37,659 nt of DNA, taken from assembly GCA_016208875.1 (NCBI GenBank), contig JACQXD010000080.1, forward strand, positions 1 to 37,659. Direction: 5' to 3'. Below the pieces are notes generated by a model. That model was not told the DNA's origin and did no database searches. It saw only the letters and a program-made list of their open reading frames with translations. This DNA is from Nitrospirota bacterium (GTDB lineage: Bacteria > Nitrospirota > Thermodesulfovibrionia > Thermodesulfovibrionales > UBA1546). Below are positions 8,380 through 17,080 of this stretch, piece after piece; position 1 is the first letter of the stretch, and each line of letters begins with the position of its first letter. Made by a program: the position numbers and the translations under genes.

Positions 8380-10714
8380 ATATCCTTTTTTATGTTTTTC
8401 CCTCAGCCTGTTTTTTTTCTTGTGCACGGCTGTTCGGATATCTGCATTGGAGCCCCAGCCTTTTTCTTACGAAAAGATAGCCATCACCATATATCTGAAC
8501 GGCGAAGAAAAAGGAGAGGCATTTATTGCGATTACCCCTGATAATAATATCTTCCTTCTATCAACCGATCTGAAAGAACTGGGGATTATCGTCTCCGGGA
8601 AAGAAGCTGTCATAGAAGAAACAGCGTATGTATCTCTCCGCTCGCTCATGCCTCATCTCAAATTTCAACTGAATGAAAAATATCTCAGACTCGATATAAC
8701 CGCAGAACCGGGGGTATTCGAAGGAAACACGGTTGACTTACAAAACAGAGAGGTTAAAGGCCTTCTTTATCCCGGAGATAATTCGGCATTTGTCAATTAT
8801 GGTATGGATCTCGGTGCGAAGGATGATTTTGACTTTAACTCTTTAAACATCCCTTCGGAGGTAGGTATAAGGCTCGGAGAATACCTCATCTTTTCAAACT
8901 TCTCATATAACATGGAACGGGGGGGCAATGATAAATTCATAAGACTCTTTTCGAACATAACGAGGGACGATACAAAATCTATGATAAGATACATAGCGGG
9001 AGACTTCAATGCCTCGACCGGAGAGCTCGGCGGAGGTGCTACGCTCGGCGGTATAAGTATATCCAAAAATTATTCTCTCAACCCATACTTTCTCAGATAC
9101 CCGGGCATTGACTTATCCGGCCTGCTTTATACGACATCGGATGTGGAATTATGGGCAGACGGGCGCATCGTAAGCAAGCAGAGGCTTTCGCCCGGAAGCT
9201 TCGAGTTCGAGAATGTCCCTCTCACAGCCGGTATAGGCGAGGCAGAGATAGTAATAAGGGACGCCTTTGGAAAAGAGCAAAGGATCGTTGTGCCGTTTTA
9301 TTTTTCATCCCTGCTTTTGAAAAAGGGGTTTCACGAGTACAGTTACAACGCAGGCTTTTTAAGAGGTGATTTCGGTAACAAAAATTTTGACTATGAAAAA
9401 CCCTCGTTCCTTATGACACACAGATACGGTCTCACGGATAGGTTCACAGCCGGGATTAGGGCCGAGGCAAATCCGGACGTGCTGAGTTCAGGGGTCTCAT
9501 CGCACTTTGTTATCGAGAAGGTAGGTATCTTCGATGCCGCACTTGCCTATAGCTTAAACCATACAAACGGCCGGGCATATTCCCTCGGTTATTCTTTTAA
9601 TACAAAAAGCAGGGGATTAAATCTGAGATTAACGATAAGGGGTTATTCAAAGGGTTACAGCAACCTGACCCTTACACCCGATGGGGACAAACCGAGGACG
9701 GAGATACTGTCGTCAGCGGGTTATTCGGATGCGGTGCTGGGATCCCTGACCTTATTCTATGCCTCATCAGACAATTATCTCAGCGAAGACTCCAGAAAAT
9801 TCACTATCAGGTATACCAGAAAACTATACAGAGATCTGAGTCTCGAGATAAATGCCTCGAACACCCAATCGAACGAGACTGAAAATGCCGTGTTTGTGAC
9901 ATTCAGGTACATATTCGGCAATAATACGATCGGAAGTCTGACATCCGATTTTTCGAGCGGCGAAGCCGGTATTAATATGAACATTCAAAAGACACCCGAG
10001 GACCAAAGGGGTATCGGTTATAACCTGTACTATGAAAATAAGGGACATACATCGGACATATATGATACCGAACTTACCTATGCGGGCAGATACGGCATCT
10101 ATTCGGGGAAATACAGAATATCGGACAGCGAGGATACCTCTAATCTAAAGGTCTCCGGAAGCATAGCCATGGTAAATGGTTCCTTGCACCTGGGCCAGCC
10201 TATCTCGGACAGCTTTGCCGTGGTCAGGGTCGGAGATCTAAAGGACATAAGCATCTATTGCGGCAATACACTAACAGCCAGGACCGACGGCAGGGGAGAG
10301 GCGTTTATACCGCGAATACAGTCATATAATGCAAATAAGATATTTGTAAATGAAAAGGACATGCCCTTAAGTTATACTATGGGCAGTTTTACCAAACATA
10401 TATTCCCGATGTACAGGAGCGGTTCTTATATCGAATTCAAACCCGAAAAAATGCAGGCCGTAACCGGAAATATCTTTATACTCGATGCCGGTGAAAAAAA
10501 ACCTGCGGAATTCTGGAGTCTTATCGTCAATGTAAAGGACTCTCAAATAAGTTCTCCTATCGTAAATAACGGCGAGTTTTATCTTGAAAACATTCCTTCC
10601 GGGAACTATACCTCAATAATCAAAAAGGGGGAAAGGCAATGCAGGTTTGAGCTTATTGTTCCCGAAGGTACAGAGCCGGTAATAAATATCGGAGACATCT
10701 TATGTAACCTGTGA
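8351..10714 (+). CDS. Outer membrane usher of a chaperone-usher pilus
   Basis: 787 residues. Signal peptide at the N-terminus (FLCFSLSLFFFLCTAV). Residues about 45-140 form the N-terminal periplasmic domain. The middle is a long beta-barrel with a plug (TSDVELWADGRIVSKQRLSP, then FEFENVPLTAGIGEAEIVIR, the usual usher signature). The C-terminal two beta domains hold two Cys. Ushers thread subunits from the chaperone across the outer membrane. The sequence fits the archaic/sigma SCPU-associated group. ATG 8351 overlaps the chaperone remnant, so translation was once coupled. The reading frame is intact, unlike both upstream partners. Confidence 0.85.
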   Translation: MWIKRCAKAKYPFLCFSLSLFFFLCTAVRISALEPQPFSYEKIAITIYLNGEEKGEAFIAITPDNNIFLLSTDLKELGIIVSGKEAVIEETAYVSLRSLMPHLKFQLNEKYLRLDITAEPGVFEGNTVDLQNREVKGLLYPGDNSAFVNYGMDLGAKDDFDFNSLNIPSEVGIRLGEYLIFSNFSYNMERGGNDKFIRLFSNITRDDTKSMIRYIAGDFNASTGELGGGATLGGISISKNYSLNPYFLRYPGIDLSGLLYTTSDVELWADGRIVSKQRLSPGSFEFENVPLTAGIGEAEIVIRDAFGKEQRIVVPFYFSSLLLKKGFHEYSYNAGFLRGDFGNKNFDYEKPSFLMTHRYGLTDRFTAGIRAEANPDVLSSGVSSHFVIEKVGIFDAALAYSLNHTNGRAYSLGYSFNTKSRGLNLRLTIRGYSKGYSNLTLTPDGDKPRTEILSSAGYSDAVLGSLTLFYASSDNYLSEDSRKFTIRYTRKLYRDLSLEINASNTQSNETENAVFVTFRYIFGNNTIGSLTSDFSSGEAGINMNIQKTPEDQRGIGYNLYYENKGHTSDIYDTELTYAGRYGIYSGKYRISDSEDTSNLKVSGSIAMVNGSLHLGQPISDSFAVVRVGDLKDISIYCGNTLTARTDGRGEAFIPRIQSYNANKIFVNEKDMPLSYTMGSFTKHIFPMYRSGSYIEFKPEKMQAVTGNIFILDAGEKKPAEFWSLIVNVKDSQISSPIVNNGEFYLENIPSGNYTSIIKKGERQCRFELIVPEGTEPVINIGDILCNL

Positions 10715-10727
10715 GGTATGCCGATCG

Positions 10728-11261
10728 CTAATCCCTATAATAAGACATAGATGATTCTATGCATTGTAACTGGGCAGACGTTGCCTTTTCCAATGCCACA
10801 TCCGGTATGAATATCTCGAACTTTTTGCTGCTTCCCGGAGGAATACTGTTGATCGTGAATTCCTTCGATTGATTGGAAACGGTCACTCTGAATTTCGCAT
10901 CCTCATGCCCGAGGGCGGTTGAGTTGATGATAAGGCCGGTTACCTTAAGTCCGGTAGAATAAGGTTCTGCTGAAAGTTTCGCAGTCATAAAGATATCGTC
11001 TATCTTTTGTATGGTGGGAACCGTTAAGTTTATAACCCTCTTTTTTTCTGTCGTTTTCCGGACAAGGGTGTCTACGTCTTTCTCAAGTGTTTGTACCTTT
11101 GTAATAAGATAGTCCGAGCGTAACGTTTCTTTACGGAAGAAATATATCCCCCCGGCTATGACAACGGTCATCAATACTAAAATAAAGATCAAGACTATCT
11201 GGACATAACCGTGACCGGAGATTTTACCGAACAATATATTTGAACCCCTGATCTCAGCCAT
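10728..11261 (-). CDS. Membrane-anchored hypothetical protein
   Basis: 177 residues, not recognised. Residues about 20-43 form one transmembrane helix (VQIVLIFILVLMTVVIAGGI). A short coiled coil follows (about 52-76, ITKVQTLEKDVDTLVRKT). The rest is a beta-rich periplasmic domain that resembles an immunoglobulin-like fold (LKVTGLIINSTALGHEDAKF). The start ATG at 11261 has GAGGAGG upstream. Convergent with the usher, with only 13 bp between stops, so its end overlaps usher transcription. Confidence 0.6.
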   Translation of the reverse strand: MAEIRGSNILFGKISGHGYVQIVLIFILVLMTVVIAGGIYFFRKETLRSDYLITKVQTLEKDVDTLVRKTTEKKRVINLTVPTIQKIDDIFMTAKLSAEPYSTGLKVTGLIINSTALGHEDAKFRVTVSNQSKEFTINSIPPGSSKKFEIFIPDVALEKATSAQLQCIESSMSYYRD

Positions 11262-11308
11262 TTTTATCGCCTCCTCTACTTAGTGCTGTATTTTACAAAA
11301 TTTTCTGA

Positions 11309-11445
11309 CTTACTAAGACGGCGATAAGTAAGGCGTCATTCCCGCGAAGGCGGGAATCCAGACCCATGCATGGATGCCCGATTACAGTCCTCGGGCATGA
11401 CAGAAGATGATTTTATGTATCTTTACTTATGACCGCCTTAGTATG
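11309..11445. repeat. MITE-like composite palindromic element
   Basis: The left end (11309-11331, CTTACTAAGACGGCGATAAG...) and right end (11423-11445) are inverted copies matching at 19 of 23 positions. Inside lie a REP-like palindrome (ATTCCCGCGAAGGCGGGAAT) and ATGCCCG...CGGGCAT. No reading frame is seen. The same end sequence occurs at 1814-1836 and, partly, in hypF at 15325-15343. Confidence 0.65.
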
Positions 11446-11548
11446 TATTTATTCCTTCTCAAAACTCTTCACATCTATAAACGGATGTAACCTTTTCCCC
11501 TCCTTCTCGGACTTGTCCTACTTTCAATATTGTAGCGCATGTCATGGT

Positions 11549-11824
11549 TTAATCTTTATATGAGGACACCTTGATCATCTCTATGGGCAGCTCCCTGCCA
11601 CAATGCTTGCAAACTATTGCATCTTCTTTAATGATCTCTGCACAGTGGGGACACTTCTTGGTATATCCTTTAGATACCATAGGTGGAAGCACTGCAATAA
11701 CAACAATAAGCAAAGGGAAAAGGGCACATAATATAAACCACCATATCGGGCTGCGACCCTTTCTTCTGGCTATAATGCTCCCCACAATACCTGAAATAGT
11801 AAGCAGAATAACATATCTAAACAA
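11549..11824 (-). CDS. Small membrane protein with C-terminal zinc ribbon
   Basis: 91 residues. Two hydrophobic helices (FRYVILLTISGIVGSIIA and WWFILCALFPLLIVVIAVLP) are followed by a zinc ribbon with two CxxC motifs (CPHCAEIIKEDAIVCKHCG), the double-zinc-ribbon/DUF-type arrangement common in small bacterial membrane proteins. The start appears to be TTG at 11824, 31 bp after the SPFH gene stop, so it is likely co-transcribed with it. Function unknown. Confidence 0.7.
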   Translation of the reverse strand: MFRYVILLTISGIVGSIIARRKGRSPIWWFILCALFPLLIVVIAVLPPMVSKGYTKKCPHCAEIIKEDAIVCKHCGRELPIEMIKVSSYKD

Positions 11825-11855
11825 TGGGATTCTCTACTTTCTTATGATTATTTGT

Positions 11856-12713
11856 TTATCTCTTTTGTATATCTCCCACACCTATAAATGGCACTGCCCC
11901 ACCGCCTGTAACCTGCGGGAGAATCCCATTCCATTTCTCTATAGCCTTGAGATTGGCCTCTATCTTTCTAAGCTCTATAAGATCCGGTGAAATATTTGCC
12001 CTCTGCAGCCTCAAGGACTCTGCCTCTGCCCTGGCTGTTGTAATCCTCTGCTCTGCTTCGATCTTTATTCTATCCAGGTCTCTCTTTGATTTTAGTGCAA
12101 GCTGTTCTGCTGTCTGCTTTGACTCAATGGCTTCCATAAATATCTTGGAGAAGCTGAAACCCACGATAGAGAATGCATCAACTGCTATGTTGTGCGCAAG
12201 TAGCCTTTCAGTAAGGGCCAGCTTCATTGCATCGCTTACCGCCGGCCTCTTTGTAATAAGCTCTTCTGCTGTATACTTGGCTGTCACAGCCTTTACCACC
12301 TCCAGCACTGCAGGGTCTATGATGCGCTCTTTAAATTGTATGCCGATGGACTGATAGACAATATTTGCCTTGTCTGGAATTATATGATAGTTAATCGCAA
12401 CCGTAGAGCTTACATCCTGAAGGTCAGCCGAGGCGGCCGCGGCATCTGTCTGTGCCTTCTGCACCTTGACGTCCACCCGGACAATCTTCTGCATTATCGG
12501 TATCCTGAAATGCAACCCTTCTCCAAGCGTATCCTTCTGAACAGCGCCAAAATTGAGGACAATCCCTCTTTCACCTGCCCCAATCTGAACCCATGGATTT
12601 AAAAACAGAAAACCGATTAGAATTGCTCCAATAATCAGCGCCAGCCTCGTAGGTCCTTTCTTCATTGCAGACTGCATTGCCTCCTTAGCCCTATAAACAT
12701 CTCTTTCATCCAT
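11856..12713 (-). CDS. SPFH/prohibitin family protein
   Basis: 285 residues. An N-terminal membrane anchor (residues about 24-42, LALIIGAILIGFLFLNPW) is followed by the SPFH domain (VQIGAGERGIVLNFGAVQ, then LGEGLHFRIPIMQKIVRVDV, then AINYHIIPDKANIVYQSIG). A long coiled coil (about 195-255, KRDLDRIKIEAEQRITTARA) and a short Pro/Gly tail complete it. Prohibitin/HflC-like proteins form ring scaffolds in the inner membrane and often control membrane proteases. AGGAGG lies just before ATG 12713. The next gene downstream, a zinc-ribbon membrane protein, may be a partner. Confidence 0.9.
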   Translation of the reverse strand: MDERDVYRAKEAMQSAMKKGPTRLALIIGAILIGFLFLNPWVQIGAGERGIVLNFGAVQKDTLGEGLHFRIPIMQKIVRVDVKVQKAQTDAAAASADLQDVSSTVAINYHIIPDKANIVYQSIGIQFKERIIDPAVLEVVKAVTAKYTAEELITKRPAVSDAMKLALTERLLAHNIAVDAFSIVGFSFSKIFMEAIESKQTAEQLALKSKRDLDRIKIEAEQRITTARAEAESLRLQRANISPDLIELRKIEANLKAIEKWNGILPQVTGGGAVPFIGVGDIQKR

Positions 12714-12731
12714 TATACTCCTCCTCTTAAT

Positions 12732-12757
12732 TTAGGAGGATGCTCAGCATCCTCTAA
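12732..12757. promoter_or_regulatory. Palindrome in the leader of the SPFH gene
   Basis: GAGGATGC TCA GCATCCTC forms an 8-bp perfect stem about 20 bases upstream of the SPFH ATG (minus strand). It also lies between two divergent genes. It could be a leader hairpin or an operator. No factor can be named. Confidence 0.4.
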
Positions 12758-12827
12758 AGTTTGAAAATCAAAATGTTATTAAGCTCAATTATAGCAGAAA
12801 GTAAAGCACAATGATTTTTTTTATCAT

Positions 12828-12855
12828 TTGACCTTATCACGGCTTGTGATATAAT
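12828..12855 (+). promoter_or_regulatory. Strong extended -10 promoter of the DUF948-ytxH-hyp operon
   Basis: TTGACC (12828-12833), 16-bp spacer, then TGATATAAT with a consensus TATAAT at 12850-12855 preceded by TGn. The leader would be about 10 bases, leaving room only for the GGAGGG ribosome site before ATG 12873. Confidence 0.7.
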
Positions 12856-12872
12856 TGTCTGAAGGAGGGATA

Positions 12873-13268
12873 ATGAACCAGATATGGTTTGCACTTACGA
12901 CTATTGCCTTTCTGATAGTAGTCAGTTTTCTGATATATGTATTGCTTGAGTTAAGGAAGTCCGCAAGGGCGATGACGGAATTTTTAAAGGTTACCGAGGA
13001 TTCGCTTAAACCGACATTAGAGGAGTTGCAGCAGACCCTAAAGAGTCTTAAGAAGGTGTGCGATGATGTAGGTGAGGTTACTGAGGATATTAAAACCGTT
13101 TCGGTCAGTGTGCGGGATGTAGGTCAAAATCTAAAGAAGGTAAGTGAGCTTTTAAACGATGTTGGTTCAGAGGCTGTGATAAAGGTCTCAGGATTAAGGG
13201 TTGGGATAAGAACGGCTATCGAGGTATTAATTAAGAATCTTTTTTTAAAGAAAGGAGACAATCAATGA
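12873..13268 (+). CDS. DUF948 membrane protein
   Basis: About 131 residues from ATG 12873, which has AAGGAGGG 5 bases upstream. One N-terminal transmembrane helix (WFALTTIAFLIVVSFLIYVL), then an amphipathic helical region typical of DUF948 (SLKPTLEELQQTLKSLKKVC, then VTEDIKTVSVSVRDVGQNLK). DUF948 proteins pair with YtxH proteins, and a ytxH-like gene overlaps its stop by 4 bp. Role unknown, possibly envelope stress or general stress as in Bacillus YtxG/YtxH. Confidence 0.82.
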   Translation: MNQIWFALTTIAFLIVVSFLIYVLLELRKSARAMTEFLKVTEDSLKPTLEELQQTLKSLKKVCDDVGEVTEDIKTVSVSVRDVGQNLKKVSELLNDVGSEAVIKVSGLRVGIRTAIEVLIKNLFLKKGDNQ

Positions 13269-13543
13269 GAGAGGACAGCGGATACGGTACGGGTTCTGTA
13301 TTTCTTTCCTTTATTCTCGGAGGAGTTGTTGGAGCCGGCCTTGCTATGCTTTTGGCGCCGCAGTCAGGGAGCGAGACAAGACAGAAGATAAGAGAGCTTG
13401 CCGGGAATGTAAAAGACAGGATGGATTCGACGGTAGATAAAGGAAAAGATTTTTTTGAGCAAAAGAAATCTGCCATAGCAACAGCAGTCGAGGCCGGTAA
13501 AGACGCATATGAAAAGGAAAGGGAGAGGCTTTCCAAAGGTTAG
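13265..13543 (+). CDS. YtxH domain protein
   Basis: 92 residues. Opens with a glycine-rich transmembrane segment (FLSFILGGVVGAGLAMLLAP) followed by QSGSETRQKIRELAGNVKD, the YtxH signature, and a charged helical tail. Its ATG overlaps the DUF948 stop (ATGA). hypA starts 8 bp after its stop, so the hyp genes share this transcript. Confidence 0.85.
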   Translation: MREDSGYGTGSVFLSFILGGVVGAGLAMLLAPQSGSETRQKIRELAGNVKDRMDSTVDKGKDFFEQKKSAIATAVEAGKDAYEKERERLSKG

Positions 13544-13551
13544 ACCGGCTG

Positions 13552-13896
13552 ATGCATGAGGTTTCGATTGCCCTGAGCATGCTCGATATTGCTGCGGAAA
13601 AGTGCAGGGAGTCCGGTTATAACAAAATAGATTCGATACGACTAAAAATAGGGAGGGCGTCGGGAGTTATGACCGACGCCCTTATTTTTGCCTTTGATGT
13701 CGTTAAAACAGATACCATTGCCTCGGGTGCAAGCGTTATAATAGACGAAATCCCTGTAAGCGGGTCATGCAAGGACTGTGGGAGAGACTTTGTTGCGGAA
13801 GATACTTATGTGCTCTGCTGTCCCAGGTGTGGTGGAATGGCATTTATGATAAATACGGGTCGAGAGCTTGAGATTCTCGATATGGAGGTATCTTAG
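13552..13896 (+). CDS. hypA: Hydrogenase nickel incorporation protein HypA
   Basis: 114 residues, full length for the family. MHEVSIALSML gives the conserved N-terminal Met-His-Glu nickel site. A zinc site with two CxxC pairs follows (CKDCG and CPRCG). HypA acts with HypB to deliver Ni to NiFe hydrogenase large subunits. The TAG stop overlaps the GTG start of hypB by one base. Confidence 0.95.
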   Translation: MHEVSIALSMLDIAAEKCRESGYNKIDSIRLKIGRASGVMTDALIFAFDVVKTDTIASGASVIIDEIPVSGSCKDCGRDFVAEDTYVLCCPRCGGMAFMINTGRELEILDMEVS

Positions 13897-14588
13897 TGGC
13901 TAAGGTTAAAGTTGTAACGCGAATACTCGAGGCAAATGAGAGGATTGCGGCAGAGAACCGAAAGGTTTTTGACGAAGCAGGTGTTTATGTTATCAATCTT
14001 ATGAGTGCTCCCGGTGCAGGAAAGACTTCCTTACTTGAGAAAACGATAGAAGGACTTAGCAAAAGATTAAATATCGCAGTAATCGAAGGCGATATTGCAG
14101 GAACTCAGGATGCCGAAAGGATCGGCAACCTCGGAATCCCTGTCATTCAGATAAATACCGGCGGCGCATGCCATCTCGATGCAAATATGATAAATGAGGT
14201 ATTAGAGGAACTGCCGCTCAAAGAGGTTGATCTGCTCTTTATAGAGAATGTCGGTAATCTTGTCTGCCCTGCAGAATTCAATATCGGTGAGGATATCAAG
14301 GTAATGCTTTTAAGTATAACGGAGGGTGATGACAAGCCCCTAAAATATCCCCTCATGTTCCAGGAATCATCAGCCTTGATCCTGAATAAAATGGATATAC
14401 TGCCGTATACAAATGTTGATATAAATAAGATCAGAAATGACGCGAGTTCTTTAAATCCGGTAATAAAGATATTTGAGATTTCCTGTAAGACGGGAGGGGG
14501 TATGTCGGAATGGACTGATTGGCTGGTAAAAGCAAAAGTAAGCAATCAGCGGTCAGCCGGCAGCGAAAAGCTGAACACTGATAGTTGA
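13896..14588 (+). CDS. hypB: Hydrogenase nickel incorporation GTPase HypB
   Basis: 230 residues from GTG 13896. P-loop NLMSAPGAGKTSLLEKT, the metal-site motif TGGACHLDAN, switch region (IENVGNLVCPAEFNIGE) and the NKMD guanine motif are all present. No His-rich N-terminal nickel-storage region. The last 15 residues (SNQRSAGSEKLNTDS) are not typical and are encoded by a degenerate 7-bp repeat array (14547-14580), so the native stop was probably lost to a repeat. GTP hydrolysis drives Ni insertion. Confidence 0.95.
   Translation: MAKVKVVTRILEANERIAAENRKVFDEAGVYVINLMSAPGAGKTSLLEKTIEGLSKRLNIAVIEGDIAGTQDAERIGNLGIPVIQINTGGACHLDANMINEVLEELPLKEVDLLFIENVGNLVCPAEFNIGEDIKVMLLSITEGDDKPLKYPLMFQESSALILNKMDILPYTNVDINKIRNDASSLNPVIKIFEISCKTGGGMSEWTDWLVKAKVSNQRSAGSEKLNTDS
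14547..14581. repeat. Degenerate heptamer array at the hypB 3' end
   Basis: Successive 7-bp units CAGCGGT, CAGCCGG, CAGCGAA, AAGCTGA. They replace the usual hypB C-terminal codons and add an atypical tail. Confidence 0.55.
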
Positions 14589-15228
14589 AATGGAGGTTAG
14601 GAGGAATTTTAAAGTAAAAAAAATATCATGATTAATGGTGGATGAATGAATCGTGTTCTAATCAATATAAAAGGCACTGTTCAGGGTGTAGGCTTCAGAC
14701 CATTTGTCTATAATCTCGCAAAATCCATGGATCTTAAAGGGAACGTTACAAATACTACCGATGGGGTTGCCATTGACATAGAGGGTGAGGATGTATCTTC
14801 TTTTATAGAGAGGATTTCGAGAGAAGCCCCTCCGCTTTCGAAGATAAATAATATCGAGGTATTATCGCTGCCCTTTTGCGGATACGAAGACTTCGAGATA
14901 CTAAAAAGTAGTGAGAGAGGCAGTTTTACACTCCTTTCCCCTGATGTCTCAATATGCGACGATTGCCTTAGGGAAATGCTCGATAGGCACGACAGGCGTT
15001 ATCTGTATCCGTTTATAAATTGCATAAACTGCGGGCCGAGATTTACGATTACCGGTGCGATCCCATATGACAGGCATAATACCACTATGTCTGCCTTTAA
15101 GATGTGTCCTGAATGTGAAAGAGAGTATAACGATCCCGCAGATAGAAGATTCCATGCACAGCCGAATGCATGCCCTATTTGTGGACCACGGATGGAGTTT
15201 AAACTTACTAATAAGACCATAAGTAAAG

Positions 15229-15343
15229 CCCCCTCACCCTCGCCCTCTCCCGCCGGGGGAGAGGGTAAGAATATTGCCCCTCCCTTGAGGGGAGGGGATA
15301 AAGGGGAGGGTGATTTATGTGGCTTTACTAATGAACTCCTTAG
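15229..15343. repeat. REP-like repeat mosaic inside hypF
   Basis: Two GC-rich palindromes lie side by side: CCCTCTCCCGCCGGGGGAGA (about 15243-15264) and CCCCTCCCTTGAGGGGAGGG (about 15279-15298). These are followed by a partial copy of the TTACTAAG element (15325-15343, TTACTAATGAACTCCTTAG). Native hypF coding resumes right at 15343. Confidence 0.75.
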
Positions 15344-15516
15344 CGACAAATATAGAGGCAGTTGAAAGACTGAGGGCAGGGAAAAGAAGAAGCAATAAGC
15401 CGTTTGCACTCATGTCGCCCGACATAGAGACCATTGAAAAATACTGTTTAGTGTCGGAGGATGAGAAAAAAATGTTGATTTCTAATAAAAGACCGATTGT
15501 TCTCCTGAGGGAAAAA

Positions 15517-15547
15517 GATGCACGATACACGATACACGATACACGAT
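15517..15547. repeat. In-frame heptamer array 1 in hypF
   Basis: GATGCAC followed by three GATACAC units and GAT. It encodes the non-conserved DARYTIHDTRS between the YrdC motifs. The same unit occurs in the intergenic palindrome at 33752-33814. Confidence 0.85.
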
Positions 15548-15639
15548 CTTTGCCCGAGGCGGTAGCCCCAAATAATCGGTATCTTGGATTTATGCTCCCT
15601 TATACACCGTTACACTACCTTTTATTTTATTATCCGTTA

Positions 15640-15669
15640 ACTCAGAACTCAAAACTCAAAACTCAAAAC
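15640..15669. repeat. In-frame heptamer array 2 in hypF
   Basis: ACTCAGA plus three ACTCAAA units, then ACT. It encodes TQNSKLKTQN, not a conserved part of HypF, just before the conserved GLVMTSGNLSEEPI. Confidence 0.85.
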
Positions 15670-16157
15670 TTTAGTGGCCTTGTCATGACGAGCGGGAATC
15701 TTTCCGAAGAACCGATTGTTATATCTAATGATGAGGCGGTTTCAAAACTTTCCGGTATTGTTGATGCGGTCTTAATTCATAACAGGGATATTTTTATGCG
15801 TACCGACGATTCCGTTGTAACGCAACACATTCTGTCCGGCAAGAATAGGCCGTTATTTATCCGTCGGTCTCGCGGATATGCACCTGAGCCGATAGCCTTA
15901 AATGAGGAGGGTCCCGAGGTGCTCGGCTGCGGCGCCGATATTAAGAATACATTTACACTTACAAAAGGCAGTTATGCAATCCCGAGCCAACATATAGGAG
16001 ATATGGAAAACTATGAGACGCTGAAATTTTTTGAAGAAAGCCTTGAGAATCTTAAAAAGGTTTACCGCATAAGTCCCGAGGCTATAGGCTACGACCTCCA
16101 TCCGAATTATCTGTCAACGAAATGGGCACTGAGCCAGAACTCAGAACAAGCCGATTG

Positions 16158-16218
16158 TGGAATGCGGAATGTGGAATGCGGAATTAAATCCAAAATCCAA
16201 AATCCAAAATCAGAAATC
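16158..16218. repeat. In-frame double heptamer array 3 in hypF
   Basis: Four units of (T/C)GGAAT(G/T) are followed directly by three AAATCCA, one AAATCAG and AAATC. It inserts about 20 residues (CGMRNVECGIKSKIQNPKSE) before the conserved FGIQHHYAH motif. Confidence 0.85.
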
Positions 16219-17080
16219 TTATTATTTGGTATCCAGCATCATTATGCACATATTGCATCGGTAATGGCGGAAAACGGCATAAAGCGGAAGGTTATGGGTA
16301 TTGCCTTCGACGGTACAGGTTATGGGACGGATGGAAATCTCTGGGGAAGCGAGTTTTTGATAGCCGATGTGGATGATTTTAAAAGGGCAGGACATTTTAA
16401 ATATATTCCGTTGCCCGGAGGTGAGACCGCCATTAAAGAGCCGTGGAGGATTGCAGTGAGCTATATCAGGGCAATGGCGGGGGATGAGACTATGCACTAT
16501 CTTAGTTCCATAGGATTTGTTGAGAAATACGGGAATGAAGGCATAGATAATATCCTTAAGATCATTGATAACAGAGATTTTTCACCCTTATCGTCGGGAG
16601 CCGGGAGACTCTTTGATGCCATATCGGCTATCCTCGGAATATGCGACAGAAATACGTTTGAAGGCGAGGCTGCAATATCGCTCGAATCCTTTACTATTGA
16701 TGATAATGATGAGGACTATCCTGTAGACATAATTTTTAAGGAAAAGATGGAGGTAGATTTTTCTATGACTATATTCCGGCTTATAGAGGATTTAAAGCGT
16801 GGTGTAGATAAAGAAATTATTTCTACAAAGTTTCATAATACCGTTGTGACGGTTATCGAGAGGGTTATTCGGAAACTCGGTTTAATTCATCGTCTGTACG
16901 ACGTAATTTTAAGCGGAGGGGTTTTCCAGAATAGGTATCTCCTTAAGAATACGATTGACAGGCTTAAGTCATCCGGGATGAACGTCTATATCAATGAAAA
17001 AGTACCATGTAACGACGCCGGTATTTCGCTCGGTCAGGCGTACCTCGTAAGAGAAAGGATGAAGCAGGATTCAAGATAGG

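Larger units (their letters stand above)
14646..17079 (+). pseudogene. hypF: HypF carbamoyltransferase, frame broken at a repeat mosaic
   Basis: HypF makes the carbamoyl-derived cyanide ligands of NiFe hydrogenase. The first frame (14646 to about 15228) holds the acylphosphatase domain (GTVQGVGFRPFVYNLAKSMD) and both zinc fingers (CDDCL, CINCGPRFT, CPECE, CPICGPR). The second frame (about 15343-17079) resumes at ATNIEAVERLRAGKRR in the YrdC-like domain and runs through the Kae1-like domain (IQHHYAHIASV, AFDGTGYGTDG, GGVFQNRYLL). Between them a C-rich REP mosaic replaces roughly 35 expected residues, including the KGxGGFHLxCD segment, and shifts the frame. The second half also carries three in-frame 7-bp repeat arrays. 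Either hypF is inactive, or this stretch is an assembly collapse. Usual length is about 750-780 residues. Confidence 0.85.
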
